64,000 nucleotides of DNA from Demequina zhanjiangensis (GCF_030418315.1 NZ_JAUHPV010000002.1:310001-374000); one strand, 5' to 3'. Positions 25,242 through 34,460 are shown, counted from the stretch's first letter. Program-made: numbers and translations. Notes: generated by a model not told the origin, from the letters alone.

Positions 25242-26615
25242 TTACGGCCAGGCTGCGTCGATGTCCGCGAGAACCGTGTCGAGGTCCTTGCCCTGGACGT
25301 AGTTGACCATCTCGGTCCAGAACGCCGAGGCGCCCACTGCCGAAGGCATCAGGTCGGATCCGTCGAAGCGGAAGACCGTGTCGTCGGACTGGAGGATCTC
25401 GATGGCCTGCTGACCGATGGCGCTCGAGGCGTTCGTCGGGTCGAGGCCCTTGTTCGCCGAGATGACGCCACCGAGCGAGACGCGGATGTTGGCCCACGTG
25501 TCGGACGACATGTAGGTCTGGACCGCGTCGACCTCAGGAGCGTCCCGGAAGGAGGCCACGAACTCGCCACCGCCGGTGACGGCCGAGGGGTCACCCTCGG
25601 CGATCGGCGGGGTCAGGAAGGCCCAGATGTCGCCGTCCTCGGCGACGGTGGTGCCCTCCGGCCACTGTGCCTCGTAGAACGAGGCCTGGTGGTGCAGCGA
25701 GCAGGAGCTCTCGAGGATCTGCAGACCGGCCTCCTGGAAGGAGGTGTCCACGATCGACTGGGTGCCACCGAGACCACCGTTGATGTAGTCGGTGTTCAGG
25801 GCGATGTCGCCGAACTTCTCGAAAGCCGACTTGATCTCGGGCGAGGCGAAGTCGAGCTCGCCGGTGACCCACTGGTCGTAGGCGTCAGCGCCGGCCTCGC
25901 GAAGGACGATGTCCTCCACCCAGTCGGTGCCGGCCCAACCGGTCGCGGTGCCGGACTCGAAGCCGATGCACCACGGCTTGTAGTTGGGGCCTGCGCCACC
26001 GTTGTCAGCCATGGTCTGGGTGAGCGTCATGAGCTCATCCCAGGTGGCGGGAATCTCGTAGCCGTTGTCAGCGAACTCGGCTGGCGAGTACCAGACCCAG
26101 CCCTTGACGGAGGCCATGAGCGGTGCCGCGTAGAAGGTCTGGCCGACGGTGCCGTACTGCTTCCAGTCGGCGGACCAGAACTCGTCCACGTTCGCTTCGA
26201 CGGCCTCGGATGCGGGGATCACCGTTCCGGTGCCGACGAGCGTCTGGAGAAGGCCCGGCTGCGGGATGATCGCCAGGTCGGGCGGGTTTCCTCCGTCGAC
26301 GCGGATGTTGATCTCGGTCTCGAACTCGTCCGAGCTGACCACGTTGACGGTGATGCCGGTGCAGCTGGAGAAGTCGGTGAACGTCTCCTCGAGCTGGCCG
26401 AGCTCGACTCCGGTGATGGTGGTGTAGACCTCGACCTCGCCACCGTCGAAGGTGCCGTAGTCGGCGTAGTCCTCACAACCTTCCATCATCTCGCCGCCGC
26501 CGCCAGAGGCGGAGTCCGAGGTGTCAGGGTCGTCGCTGGACGAACAGCCAGCGAGTGCAAGGCCCGCGATCGCCGTCGCGGCGATCGGAGCGATATAGCG
26601 TCGCTTGATGGACAA
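25242..26615 (-). CDS. ABC transporter substrate-binding lipoprotein, alpha-glucoside (AglE) type
   Basis: 457 residues starting at TTG (AGGAG 6 nt upstream). The signal peptide MSIKRRYIAPIAATAIAGLALAGC ends in the lipobox LAGC, followed by an Asp/Ser/Gly linker. Mature motifs VEVYTTITGVELGQLEETFTDF, NPPDLAIIPQPGLLQTLV and KGWVWYSPAEFADNGYEIPATWDEL are characteristic of the AglE-like cluster. Cargo is likely an alpha-glucoside such as maltose, trehalose or sucrose, but no glucosidase lies beside it. LacI-type operators precede it. Confidence 0.9.
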   Translation of the reverse strand: MSIKRRYIAPIAATAIAGLALAGCSSSDDPDTSDSASGGGGEMMEGCEDYADYGTFDGGEVEVYTTITGVELGQLEETFTDFSSCTGITVNVVSSDEFETEINIRVDGGNPPDLAIIPQPGLLQTLVGTGTVIPASEAVEANVDEFWSADWKQYGTVGQTFYAAPLMASVKGWVWYSPAEFADNGYEIPATWDELMTLTQTMADNGGAGPNYKPWCIGFESGTATGWAGTDWVEDIVLREAGADAYDQWVTGELDFASPEIKSAFEKFGDIALNTDYINGGLGGTQSIVDTSFQEAGLQILESSCSLHHQASFYEAQWPEGTTVAEDGDIWAFLTPPIAEGDPSAVTGGGEFVASFRDAPEVDAVQTYMSSDTWANIRVSLGGVISANKGLDPTNASSAIGQQAIEILQSDDTVFRFDGSDLMPSAVGASAFWTEMVNYVQGKDLDTVLADIDAAWP

Positions 26616-26719
26616 GGTGTCTCCTCTTCATTGAGTAGCACTGCGTAGTGCCGCTACCCCATTCCACGAGCGGCACACACGTCCGCGCCGGTGGAGACAC
26701 CGGTCCGCATCGCCGTCGA

Positions 26720-26742
26720 CGCAAACGCTTACATTCAACGTA
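26720..26742 (-). promoter_or_regulatory. -10 region and LacI-type operator of the AglE-like gene
   Basis: On the minus strand TTGCCA (26760-26765) and TACGTT (26737-26742) are 17 bp apart. GCAAACGCTTAC (26721-26732), a CG-centred LacI-family operator, sits at the expected start point. Confidence 0.65.
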
Positions 26743-26759
26743 GGGGCATCGTGAAGCAG

Positions 26760-26895
26760 TGGCAACCGCTGAATGGTTTCAAAATGGCAATCGTTACTCC
26801 CGCGTGACCTCGATCCTGCGCCGTCGAAACGTCTGAAAGTACCTCCTACCAGGGACTTCGATCATCGACCCTGCACTTGTACGGAAACCGCTTCG
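26760..26895. promoter_or_regulatory. Further CG-centred LacI-like operator candidates
   Basis: TGGCAACCGCTGAA (26760-26773, overlapping the -35 box), TGGCAATCGTTACT (26785-26798) and GGAAACCGCTTCGA (26883-26896) all resemble the operator at 26721. They occupy most of the space between the importer and the fluoride locus. The stretch otherwise shows no gene. Confidence 0.5.
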
Positions 26896-26970
26896 ATGGG
26901 CCCATGTCACGAAAGCCGGACCCTCGCCGCTCCGTCGGCCGCACGTGCACAGCCCGGTGTAATGTCGTGA

Positions 26971-27031
26971 ACGGCGATGGAACCCGCCTGGAGGCCACCT
27001 CCGAACCGCCGATCTGGCTGATGGCTCCTGT
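26971..27031 (+). ncRNA. Fluoride riboswitch (crcB motif)
   Basis: GGCGATGG at 26973 opens a stem closed by CGCC. A GGAGG/CCTCC hairpin, the AACCGCC block (27005-27011) and GGCTGATGGCTCCTG (27016-27030) follow, matching the fluoride aptamer (compare AACNGCC and GGCUGAUG of the crystallised Thermotoga example). The loop GGAACC can pair with GGCTCC for the pseudoknot with one A-C mismatch. A small GGCAG/CTGCC hairpin (27046-27059) lies just before the ribosome binding site and is a plausible expression platform. It precedes two fluoride-channel genes, which supports the call. Confidence 0.9.
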
Positions 27032-27079
27032 CCCGCCGACGCACGGGCAGGCGACTGCCGCCCAGGAAGGTCACCGGCC

Positions 27080-27619
27080 ATGGACCGCACACCTCCCCAG
27101 CCGAGCGTCTCCCGACTGCCGGGCTTCCGCGCCCAGCCGCTCGTCGTCGGCGTGCTCCCAGAGACCTCGCCCATCCTCATCCACGCCGCCGAAGGACTCG
27201 CGCTCAGCCTGGAGGCCACCCACCTGGTCTTCGCCTACGTGGACCCCACCCGGGTGGTCGTCGAGGAACGAGCCGACGGCGGCGTCGTCCATGCCGCACT
27301 CGACTCCGACGCCGACGACTCGCAGTGGGAGACGACGCGCGACACCCTGGCGGCTCACCTCGGGGACCAGCTCGCCGGCACCACGCTCCCGTGGGAGCTG
27401 CACTACCTCGCGGGACGCGCCGACCGCGCCCTCACGCACCTCGCACGCGCCGTCGACGCCTCGATGATCGTGGTCGGCAGCCGCGGCGGAGGTTGGCGCG
27501 AGCAGGTCAAGGAGACGTTCGAGGGTTCGCTCACCACGCACCTCAGCCAGCACCAGCATCGGCCCGTCGTCACGGTCCCGCTCAGCGTCGTCGACTGGAA
27601 GGATCCGGTGGTCAGGTGA
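27080..27619 (+). CDS. Universal stress protein (UspA) domain protein
   Basis: 179-residue cytoplasmic protein with an alpha/beta Usp fold. QPLVVGVLPETSPILIHAAEGLALSL opens the domain, and the nucleotide-binding block near the end is MIVVGSRGGGWREQVKETFEGSLTTHLSQHQHRPVVTVP, a variant of the G-2x-G-9x-G(S/T) motif. It is the first gene after the fluoride riboswitch and overlaps the first FluC gene (GTGA), so it is expected to be induced by fluoride. AGGAAGG precedes the ATG. Confidence 0.85.
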   Translation: MDRTPPQPSVSRLPGFRAQPLVVGVLPETSPILIHAAEGLALSLEATHLVFAYVDPTRVVVEERADGGVVHAALDSDADDSQWETTRDTLAAHLGDQLAGTTLPWELHYLAGRADRALTHLARAVDASMIVVGSRGGGWREQVKETFEGSLTTHLSQHQHRPVVTVPLSVVDWKDPVVR

Positions 27620-28044
27620 AGGCCACCCACCCTGCGGTCGTCACGGCGGCCGTCATCGTCGGCGCGGCCGTGGGCACCACAGGGCGTGCACTCCTGGGCC
27701 ACGCTCTGCCCACGGCCGACGGCGCCATCCCCTGGGCGACGCTGCTCGCCAACATCGTGGGCGCATTCCTGCTCGGGATCCTCGTCGACTGGATCGCGCG
27801 GATCGGCGACGTGGGCGGCTGGCGCCTGGCCCGCATGGGACTCGGCACGGGCGTGATGGGCGGCTTCACCACGTACAGCGCCTTCGCGGTCGAGACGACG
27901 CGACTGCTCGAGGGCGGGCACCTGTGGGTCGGACTCGCGTACCCCGTCGGCAGCTTGCTGCTCGGCATCGCGGCCGCTGGGATCGGCATGTGGGTCGGCG
28001 GACGGCTGCCGCTGCCGGGTCGAAGCCGGGCGGTGGCGACGTGA
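27616..28044 (+). CDS. crcB: Fluoride ion channel FluC (CrcB), first copy
   Basis: 142-residue membrane protein with four helices. LLANIVGAFLLGILV carries the conserved Asn of helix 2 and GTGVMGGFTTYSAFAVET the helix 3 break and phenylalanine-box region. It starts at GTG overlapping the Usp stop. Fluc channels export fluoride as dual-topology dimers; adjacent paralogues usually form a heterodimer with opposite orientation, as expected with the next gene. Confidence 0.93.
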   Translation: MKATHPAVVTAAVIVGAAVGTTGRALLGHALPTADGAIPWATLLANIVGAFLLGILVDWIARIGDVGGWRLARMGLGTGVMGGFTTYSAFAVETTRLLEGGHLWVGLAYPVGSLLLGIAAAGIGMWVGGRLPLPGRSRAVAT

Positions 28045-28409
28045 CGCTGCTGCTGACTGCGATCGCCGGCGGACTGGGAGGCGCCGCGCGCTTCTGGGTG
28101 GACACCGGCGTCGGCCGCGTGAACCGGACCGCTTTCCCTTGGGGCACCTTCGTGGTGAACATCAGCGCATGCCTCTTCCTGGGCGTCGTGGCGGGGGTCG
28201 TGTCCGCGCGGAGCGCACCCGAGGCCGTCCTCGCCGTGCTCGGAACCGGATTCGCGGGCGGATACTCGACGTTCTCCACGGCGCTCGTAGAGACGGTGCG
28301 GCTCATGCGCGCCGGAGAGTTCGGCATGGCCGCCGCGCAGTGCCTGGGAATGGTCGTGGCGGGAGTCGCTGCGGCTGCGGCAGGTTTGGCGATCGGGGCG
28401 GCGGTTTAG
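28041..28409 (+). CDS. crcB: Fluoride ion channel FluC (CrcB), second copy
   Basis: 122 residues, four helices. It has ARFWVDTG in helix 1, WGTFVVNISACLFLG in helix 2 and GTGFAGGYSTFSTALVET in helix 3. GTG start within the stop of the first copy. The paired copies, each shorter than 145 residues, fit an obligate heterodimeric Fluc. Confidence 0.93.
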   Translation: MTLLLTAIAGGLGGAARFWVDTGVGRVNRTAFPWGTFVVNISACLFLGVVAGVVSARSAPEAVLAVLGTGFAGGYSTFSTALVETVRLMRAGEFGMAAAQCLGMVVAGVAAAAAGLAIGAAV

Positions 28410-28428
28410 CAGGAGCGTTGCGGCAAGT

Positions 28429-28447
28429 GTGAACATCTGTTTACAGT
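28429..28447 (+). promoter_or_regulatory. Palindromic operator and leaderless -10 box of the TetR gene
   Basis: GTGAACATCTGTTTAC (28429-28444) is an imperfect palindrome (GTNAACA-2-TGTTNAC). TACAGT (28442-28447) overlaps it and ends 6 nt before the GTG start, consistent with autorepression of a leaderless message. Confidence 0.55.
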
Positions 28448-28453
28448 AGGCAT

Positions 28454-29080
28454 GTGACCCCTGCCAGCTCCACCAACCCTCCCGTCATCCGCGACGCAGC
28501 CATGCGACTCTTCGCCGAGCCCGGCGGCGACCGCGCCACCGTGAGAGACATCGCCGCCGCCGCAGGCGTCTCGCCCGCGCTCGTGATCCGCCACTTCGGA
28601 TCGATGGACGGGCTCCGTGCCGCAGTCGACGAGCACGTCGCCACCCAGATCGCAGGCTTCCTCGCCGGCATCGATGCCGATCCCAGCACCGCCGTCGACC
28701 CTGACCAGACAGGCGCGCTCGCCGACTCCGCCACCCAGGTGCTCGCCGCCAACCCCTCGCTACCGCGCTACGTGCTGCGGAGCATCGCCGACGGCGGGGA
28801 GCGAGGCACCGCACTCGTCGCCATGCTCGTCCAGTCGAGCGTCAGCACCTGGGAAGGGATGGTCGACGCCGGCGTCGTTGAACCCGGCCCCGACCCTCGC
28901 GCACGGGCGGCGCTCGTCGCGATCCTCGACCTGGCCGTCCTCGCCCTGCGCGAACCCCTCGCCTCCGCGATGGGCGACGACCCCCTCACCGGCGACGGCG
29001 CACTCCGGTGGACAGCAGAGGTCGCTCGGCTGCTCGGCCCCACCACCGCATCCACCACCGAAGGACCCACCGATGAGTGA
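28454..29080 (+). CDS. TetR-family transcriptional regulator
   Basis: 208 residues. The helix-turn-helix covers about 10-60 (PPVIRDAAMRLFAEPGGDRATVRDIAAAAGVSPALVIRHFGSMDGLRAAV), with a divergent helical C-terminal domain. GTG start. The 3' end overlaps the following membrane-protein gene by 8 bp, so the two are one unit; the regulator probably represses itself and that gene. Confidence 0.88.
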   Translation: MTPASSTNPPVIRDAAMRLFAEPGGDRATVRDIAAAAGVSPALVIRHFGSMDGLRAAVDEHVATQIAGFLAGIDADPSTAVDPDQTGALADSATQVLAANPSLPRYVLRSIADGGERGTALVAMLVQSSVSTWEGMVDAGVVEPGPDPRARAALVAILDLAVLALREPLASAMGDDPLTGDGALRWTAEVARLLGPTTASTTEGPTDE

Positions 29081-29753
29081 CACCGCATCCGCCACCGACA
29101 CCTCCCGCGCCCCGAAGCTCACCGCCGCCGCCATCCACGGCGCCGGCCTCATGCTGGGACTCGTCTACCTCGCGGGCGGGCTCGACGGGCTGCTCGGTTC
29201 GTACGCCCCCGCCGCCTCACCTGGTCGACGCTGGCTGCTCGCCGCCGCCGGGATCATCTACTTCGTGCGGTTCCTCGTCACCCAGTTCGTGATGGTGAAG
29301 CGCGAGTTCCCGTGGTCCGAGGCGTGGGCCGTCGGCCCCTGGGCCGCGCTGCTTCAGGCGGGACTCATCGGGATCGGCGGCCAGGCGTCGGCTCCGCTCG
29401 GATGGCTCGCCGCCCTCGCCGTCGCGCTCTACCTGGTCGGCTCCTACCTCAACACCGGCTCTGAGTGGCAGCGACGCGAATGGAAGAAGGACCCCTCACA
29501 CCGAGGCAAGCTCTACACCGAGGGCCTCTTCTCACGCTCGATGCACGTCAACTACCTGGGCGACTGCCTGCTGTTCACCGGCTTCGCCATGCTGACCCAC
29601 TCGTGGTGGGCCGCGATCTTCCCGGTGCTCATGACCGCGAGCTTCATCTGGGTGCACATTCCACGGCTCGACGCACACCTCGCCGACCACTACGGCGAGC
29701 AGTACGACGCCTACGCGGCCCGCACCAAGAAGCTGGTGCCGTACGTGTACTGA
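29073..29753 (+). CDS. Isoprenylcysteine methyltransferase-like / DUF1295 membrane protein
   Basis: 226 residues with five or six helices. The C-terminal half RRREWKKDPSHRGKLYTEGLFSRSMHVNYLGDCLLFTGFAMLTHSWWA with HIPRLDAHLADHYGEQYDAYAARTKKLVPYVY is the pattern shared by ICMT, PEMT and steroid 5-alpha-reductase-like membrane enzymes. The Glu, His and Asn of GLF..MHVNYLG are expected to bind cofactor. The reaction (methyl transfer or reduction) is not decided by sequence. It is coupled to the TetR gene. Confidence 0.8.
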   Translation: MSDTASATDTSRAPKLTAAAIHGAGLMLGLVYLAGGLDGLLGSYAPAASPGRRWLLAAAGIIYFVRFLVTQFVMVKREFPWSEAWAVGPWAALLQAGLIGIGGQASAPLGWLAALAVALYLVGSYLNTGSEWQRREWKKDPSHRGKLYTEGLFSRSMHVNYLGDCLLFTGFAMLTHSWWAAIFPVLMTASFIWVHIPRLDAHLADHYGEQYDAYAARTKKLVPYVY

Positions 29754-29772
29754 GGCCGCCCGCCGCAGGTGC

Positions 29773-30795
29773 TCAGGACGCGTTGCGCGCAAGCTCCAAA
29801 GCGACGTCCTCCCACCACTGCCCCGCAGCGGGTCCACCGTTGCAGGTGCCATCCGACTCGCCCGGCACCTTCGCCCACACGCGGGCGATGAGCCCCTCGG
29901 TCGCACCGGTAAGTCCAGGGTTCTCACCCAAGGCGCGTCCGCGCGGGTTGCACCACTCGCCGTTGGAGCCGTTGCCGTTCCGCGAGGTATCGGTGACGTA
30001 CGGGAGCCCGACGGCCGCCGCGACCTGATCGGCCCAGGCCTGCTCGTCGGCGGTCGCGTTGTAGTTCGAGGTGTTCGTCGCGAAGCCCGCCAGATGCTCG
30101 GTGCCGACCTGCTGAATACGGGACGCCGTGTCGTCTGCCGCGCGCCAGCCCGAATGCCCCACATCAAGGAAGACCTCAGCGCCCGCCTCATCGAGGATCG
30201 CCGCGGCGCCCGCCAGGAACGACACCCGATCGCCCTGACCGTCGCAGTCGCCCAGGCTCGCAAGCCCGTCGGGCTCGAGGATCACCCACGTGGTGCCGCC
30301 ATCCGCAAGCGACTGAGCCACCTGCGACACCCAGCCCAGGTACTCGTCCTCCGCGGCGCCGCCAGCGCTGTAGAGACCGCAGTCGCGACCGGGGATGTTG
30401 TAGACGACGAACAGGGCGATCTCGCCTGCGGCGGTGGCCGCCTCAGACACGGCGGCGGCCTCGGCCACCGCGCCGTCCCCTCCGTTGAGCCACACCCCGA
30501 TGGGCTGGGATGCGATCCGGTCGATCAGCTCGGCGTCCGTGTCCCGCCCCTCCTCACGCGCACGCTGCAGCGCAACGTCCGCGCTGCCTGGCGCACGGTA
30601 GAACGACGACGCTGCCGGAGCCGCCTCCTCCTGAGTTCCGCCTGAATCCATGTCCCCCTCCTTCGTCGCAGGAGCCGACGGCGTCGTCGCCGCCACTACG
30701 TCACTCGCGCTCGGCGTCGGGCTCGGCTCAGGGGATTCCGGCGAGCAGGCCGCAAGTGTGAGCACCCACGCCACCACCGCGAATGCCTGCTTCAC
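29773..30795 (-). CDS. Glycoside hydrolase family 6 cellulase, lipoprotein form
   Basis: 340 residues from a GTG start. The short signal MKQAFAVVAWVLTLAAC ends in a lipobox, followed by a Pro/Ser/Thr-rich linker to about residue 65. The catalytic domain has both GH6 signatures: VYNIPGRDCGLYSAGG (Asp138) and ILEPDGLA (proton donor Asp176). The 38-residue spacing equals that of the endoglucanase Thermobifida Cel6A. It also has FLDVGHSGW and DTSRNGNGSNGEWCNPRGRALG. No cellulose-binding module. It should cleave beta-1,4-glucan at the cell surface. Confidence 0.92.
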   Translation of the reverse strand: MKQAFAVVAWVLTLAACSPESPEPSPTPSASDVVAATTPSAPATKEGDMDSGGTQEEAAPAASSFYRAPGSADVALQRAREEGRDTDAELIDRIASQPIGVWLNGGDGAVAEAAAVSEAATAAGEIALFVVYNIPGRDCGLYSAGGAAEDEYLGWVSQVAQSLADGGTTWVILEPDGLASLGDCDGQGDRVSFLAGAAAILDEAGAEVFLDVGHSGWRAADDTASRIQQVGTEHLAGFATNTSNYNATADEQAWADQVAAAVGLPYVTDTSRNGNGSNGEWCNPRGRALGENPGLTGATEGLIARVWAKVPGESDGTCNGGPAAGQWWEDVALELARNAS

Positions 30796-30912
30796 GAGAC
30801 CCCCTTATGACAGCCGCCCCCGGCCGCGCATCACCATCGTGGCATAGAGACGTCCGGCGTCACTGTCGCCGACCCACGTCGCACACACGGGGGAACGGCA
30901 TGCGCCCGCAAG

Positions 30913-31329
30913 CTACGCCAGCGGCAGGAACGCTCCCAGGTCCGCCCGCTCCCCCGACGCCTGCAACGAGCCCGCCGCCACCGCGTCGGCCCAGGAAAGC
31001 GAGCCCGTCGCCAACGCGAGCCACGTCTGCGCATCCGTCTCGATCACCGCCGGCGGGGTCCCACGGGTGTGCGTGGACCCCTCGATGCACTGCACCGCCC
31101 CGAAGGGAGGAACGCGCACCTCGACGGATCGGCCAGGCGCCCTCACCGAGAGCTCCTCCAACGTGTAGCGCACTGCGGTCGCAAGCGTCGTGCGGTCGGG
31201 GGTCGGCGCGTCATCCCTCGCGATCGCGGCAGACGGCTCGTGGAGACCCTCCGACGCGGCGGAGGCGCGACGCCACGACTCCACTGCGGCCTTGCCGGCC
31301 GCCACCTGGATCCGCCGACGCGGAGCCAT
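30913..31329 (-). CDS. Sterol-carrier-family protein next to purL
   Basis: 138-residue soluble protein. VRYTLEELSVRAPGRSVEVRVPPFGAVQCIEGSTHTRGTPPAVIETDAQTWLALATGSLSWADAVAAGSLQASGERADLGAFLPL matches the SCP2-like fold of the small actinobacterial family commonly encoded beside purL. The start shares a base with the purL stop (TGATG). Function unknown. Confidence 0.8.
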   Translation of the reverse strand: MAPRRRIQVAAGKAAVESWRRASAASEGLHEPSAAIARDDAPTPDRTTLATAVRYTLEELSVRAPGRSVEVRVPPFGAVQCIEGSTHTRGTPPAVIETDAQTWLALATGSLSWADAVAAGSLQASGERADLGAFLPLA

Positions 31330-33656
31330 CAGGCGAAGCGCGACGGAAGCGTGTCCGCCCAGACCTCTTCCAGCTCCGCCAGCGGCAGCGCGAACAGGCC
31401 CTGGAACTCCAGCGCGGCCTCGGAGCGCGCCTCATAGTCGTAGGTGACGCCCACGCGAAGGTTCGGCACTCCACGCGCATCGAGCATCGCCGTCAGGCGC
31501 GGCTCCTCCGTGCGCGGCACCGAGACGAGCACGCGACCCTGCGACTCGCTCAGCAGCGCCTGCGCCGCCGAGACGCCATCGCGTCGGCAGATCTCGTCGA
31601 CGACGATGCGCGCACCCACGCCGTAGCGCAGCGAGCCGAGCGCCGCCGCCGTGACGAGGCCGCCCTCCGACACGTCACGCGCCGCATCGATCAGGCCATC
31701 GCGGGAGGCAGCGACCAGCACCTCTGCCAGCACCTTCTCCGCCTCGAAGTCCACCGCCGGCGGAAGGCCGCCCAGGTGACCCTGCAGGGCCGAGAACTGC
31801 GAGCCGTCCAACTCGTTCCGCGTCGTACCCAGCAGGTAGAGCACCTGCCCGCCCTCGCGCCAGCCGGAGGGCGTGGCGCGGGTGACGTCGTCGAAGACAC
31901 CCAGGACGCCGACGATCGCCGTCGGGTTGATCGACGAGTCGATCTTCCCCGGCTCGCCAGTGCCGTTGTAGAGCGACACGTTGCCGCCCGTGACGGGCAC
32001 GCCGAGCGTCTGGCACGCGTCGGCCAGGCCGCGGATCGCCTCCGCGAACTGCCACATCGAGTCCGGGTCCTCCGGTGAACCGAAGTTCAGCCCGTCAGTG
32101 ACGGCCACGGGAGTCGCACCCGCGATCGCGACGGCACGGTAGGCGGCGGCGAGCGACTGGCCCGCACCCGCGTACGGGTCGAGCTTCGTGTAGCGGTCGT
32201 TCGACCGGGTCGCGATCGCCACGCCTCGGCCCGTCGACTCGTCCACGCGGATCACGCCGGTCGTGTCGGGACGCGCCATCGCGGTGTTGCCCTGCACGTA
32301 GCGGTCGTACTGGTTGGTCACCCACGACCGGTCCGAGAGGTTCGGGGACGCCAGCAGCTCGACAGCGGCCGCGCGAAGCTCATCCGGATCCTCCGGGAGC
32401 GACGGCGCGTGGTCCGCCTGAAGGCCATCCATCCAGGCCGGGCGAGCGTACGGACGGTTGTAGACCGGACCGTCGTGCGCGACCGTACGCGGGTCCACGT
32501 CGACGATGCGCGCGCCGTGGTGGTCGATCGTGAGGCGGCCCGAGTCGTTGACCTCGCCGACCACGGCGGTCTCGATGTCCCACTTGCCGGTGATCTCGAG
32601 GAACTGGTCGAGCTTCTCCGGCGTGACGACCGCCATCATGCGCTCCTGCGACTCCGACATGAGGATCTCGCCGGCGTTCAGGGTGGGGTCGCGCAGCAGG
32701 ACGTCATCCAGCCACACGTGCATGCCGCCCGAGCCGTTGGAGGCGAGCTCCGACGTCGCGCACGAGATGCCGGCGGCGCCCAGGTCCTGGATGCCCTGCA
32801 CCACGTCAGCCGCGAACAGCTCGAGGCAGCACTCGATGAGGACCTTCTCCATGAAGGGGTCGCCCACCTGGACCGACGGCCGCTTGGCGGGCACCCCGTC
32901 CTCGAACGTCTCCGACGCGAGGATCGACGCTCCACCGATGCCGTCACCGCCGGTGCGGGCACCGAACAGGACGACCTTGTTGCCCACGCCCTCTGCGGAC
33001 GCCAGGTGGATGTCCTCGTGCTTCATGACACCCACGCACAGCGCGTTGACGAGCGGGTTGCCCTGGTAGCAGGAGTCGAACACGACCCCGCCGCCCACAT
33101 TCGGCAGGCCGAGCGAGTTGCCGTAGCCGCCCACACCTGACACCACGCCGTGGACGACGCGGGACGTGTCGGGGTGGTCGATCTCGCCGAAGCGCAGCTC
33201 GTCCATGACGGCCACGGGGCGCGCGCCCATCGCGAGGATGTCGCGGACGATGCCGCCGACGCCTGTCGCCGCACCCTGGTAGGGCTCCACGAACGACGGG
33301 TGGTTGTGCGACTCGACCTTGAAGGTGACCGCCCAGCCGTCGCCGATGTCGACCACACCGGCGTTCTCGCCGATGCCGACCATCAGGTGCTTCTTCATGT
33401 CCTCGGTGGTCTTGTCGCCGAACTGGCGCAGGTGGACCTTCGAGGACTTGTAGCTGCAGTGCTCCGACCACATGACGGAGTACATGGCGAGCTCGGCCGC
33501 GGTGGGGCGGCGTCCGAGGAGCGACACGATGCGCTCGTACTCGTCGGCCTTGAGGCCCAGCTCAGCCCAGGGCATCTCCTGCTCCGGCGTCGCGGCAGCG
33601 TTCTCGACGGTGTCGGGCACGTGCGCGGGCGCGGCAGGCGTGGTGGTCTCGGTCAT
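31329..33656 (-). CDS. purL: Phosphoribosylformylglycinamidine synthase subunit II
   Basis: 775-residue small-form PurL, the FGAR-to-FGAM amidotransferase subunit that works with PurS and Pur[23 protein letters not shown] holds the catalytic His, [26 protein letters not shown] is the ATP-binding block, and [15 protein letters not shown] occurs in the second half. PurS and PurQ are not in this window. The start is [13 protein letters not shown]; the frame runs 290 nt further without homologous sequence. It is followed by the coupled sterol-carrier gene. Confidence 0.97.
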   Translation of the reverse strand: MTETTTPAAPAHVPDTVENAAATPEQEMPWAELGLKADEYERIVSLLGRRPTAAELAMYSVMWSEHCSYKSSKVHLRQFGDKTTEDMKKHLMVGIGENAGVVDIGDGWAVTFKVESHNHPSFVEPYQGAATGVGGIVRDILAMGARPVAVMDELRFGEIDHPDTSRVVHGVVSGVGGYGNSLGLPNVGGGVVFDSCYQGNPLVNALCVGVMKHEDIHLASAEGVGNKVVLFGARTGGDGIGGASILASETFEDGVPAKRPSVQVGDPFMEKVLIECCLELFAADVVQGIQDLGAAGISCATSELASNGSGGMHVWLDDVLLRDPTLNAGEILMSESQERMMAVVTPEKLDQFLEITGKWDIETAVVGEVNDSGRLTIDHHGARIVDVDPRTVAHDGPVYNRPYARPAWMDGLQADHAPSLPEDPDELRAAAVELLASPNLSDRSWVTNQYDRYVQGNTAMARPDTTGVIRVDESTGRGVAIATRSNDRYTKLDPYAGAGQSLAAAYRAVAIAGATPVAVTDGLNFGSPEDPDSMWQFAEAIRGLADACQTLGVPVTGGNVSLYNGTGEPGKIDSSINPTAIVGVLGVFDDVTRATPSGWREGGQVLYLLGTTRNELDGSQFSALQGHLGGLPPAVDFEAEKVLAEVLVAASRDGLIDAARDVSEGGLVTAAALGSLRYGVGARIVVDEICRRDGVSAAQALLSESQGRVLVSVPRTEEPRLTAMLDARGVPNLRVGVTYDYEARSEAALEFQGLFALPLAELEEVWADTLPSRFA

Positions 33657-33720
33657 GGAGGACGTCCTCACGGGATCGGATTTCCGGCGATGGATACCGA
33701 TCCAGCGTACCCGCGCGCGC

Positions 33721-33753
33721 CCAGGACTCCGCGCGCGCGAGCAACGGTCCTGG
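33721..33753 (-). terminator. Possible terminator downstream of the 33830 gene
   Basis: CCAGGAC (33721-33727) pairs with GTCCTGG (33747-33753) around a 19-nt GC-rich loop. No T-run. The rest of 33657-33829 shows only a possible TACGCT -10 box for purL on the minus strand. Confidence 0.35.
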
Positions 33754-33829
33754 CAGATGAGTCGCGGGCGAACCGGGTCGGGCCTCACGACCACGACCCA
33801 AGCCGCGAAGCGACTCCGTGGGGCGTGCC

Positions 33830-34294
33830 TCAGCCTGCCTGAGCGTCGGGTGTCGCAAGCTCGGCGACCGCGTCGCGCGCGGTGCGGAGCACGTCCTCCC
33901 ACACGCGTCCCGGCGCGGTGACGTGCAGGTGCACGCCCTCCTCCCATGCGAAGCCGTCCGACCCGAGCCTGTCCGCTACCGCCTGGCCGAGACGATCGAA
34001 CGAGGTGGCGAGGACCAGCGGCGCCTGCTCCGATACGAGCAGCACGTGAGTGCGGCCGGGATGCCGCGACGTGCCGCAGTCGCGGATGAGGGCGCGTGGC
34101 CCCGCCGCAGGATGGGTACGCGTCTCGAGCGCCTCCCCCGGGCGTCGGCCGGGCAGCGATGCCAGCGGCACGGCGGCCTGAGCGGCCTCGGCGTCAGAGC
34201 CCGAGCCGGGCCGCCACTCCTCAGCCCCCGAGAGCGCCTGCTCCAGGGCGCTCAACAGCGAGTCGCCGCCCTGCACGTCGTCGTCGGGTGCCAT
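33830..34294 (-). CDS. Hypothetical protein
   Basis: 154 residues from the ATG at 34294, with a GGAAGAG ribosome binding site. A helical acidic start ([12 protein letters not shown]) and a central Pro/Ala-rich segment precede a C-terminal alpha/beta-looking part ([30 protein letters not shown] ... [24 protein letters not shown]). I recognise no family. It lies upstream of purL on the same strand, separated by 173 nt. It is also divergent from the histidine kinase. Confidence 0.6.
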   Translation of the reverse strand: MAPDDDVQGGDSLLSALEQALSGAEEWRPGSGSDAEAAQAAVPLASLPGRRPGEALETRTHPAAGPRALIRDCGTSRHPGRTHVLLVSEQAPLVLATSFDRLGQAVADRLGSDGFAWEEGVHLHVTAPGRVWEDVLRTARDAVAELATPDAQAG

Positions 34295-34448
34295 GACTCT
34301 TCCTTCGTCACCTTGAGGTCCTTCTATAAGAACCCATCGGCAGAGGATGTGCACTCGATGACGAAAAACTCGACATTCGGGGCGAACAGCGTCCACCCTC
34401 GCAGGACCGCGCCCGGCCCGGGCAGACCCGGCCCCGGCGGCCTCGCTC

Positions 34449-34454
34449 TACAGT
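34449..34454 (+). promoter_or_regulatory. -10 box of the histidine kinase gene, leaderless
   Basis: TACAGT ends 6 nt before the ATG at 34461; no ribosome binding site is visible. Confidence 0.45.
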
Positions 34455-34460
34455 GGCCGC

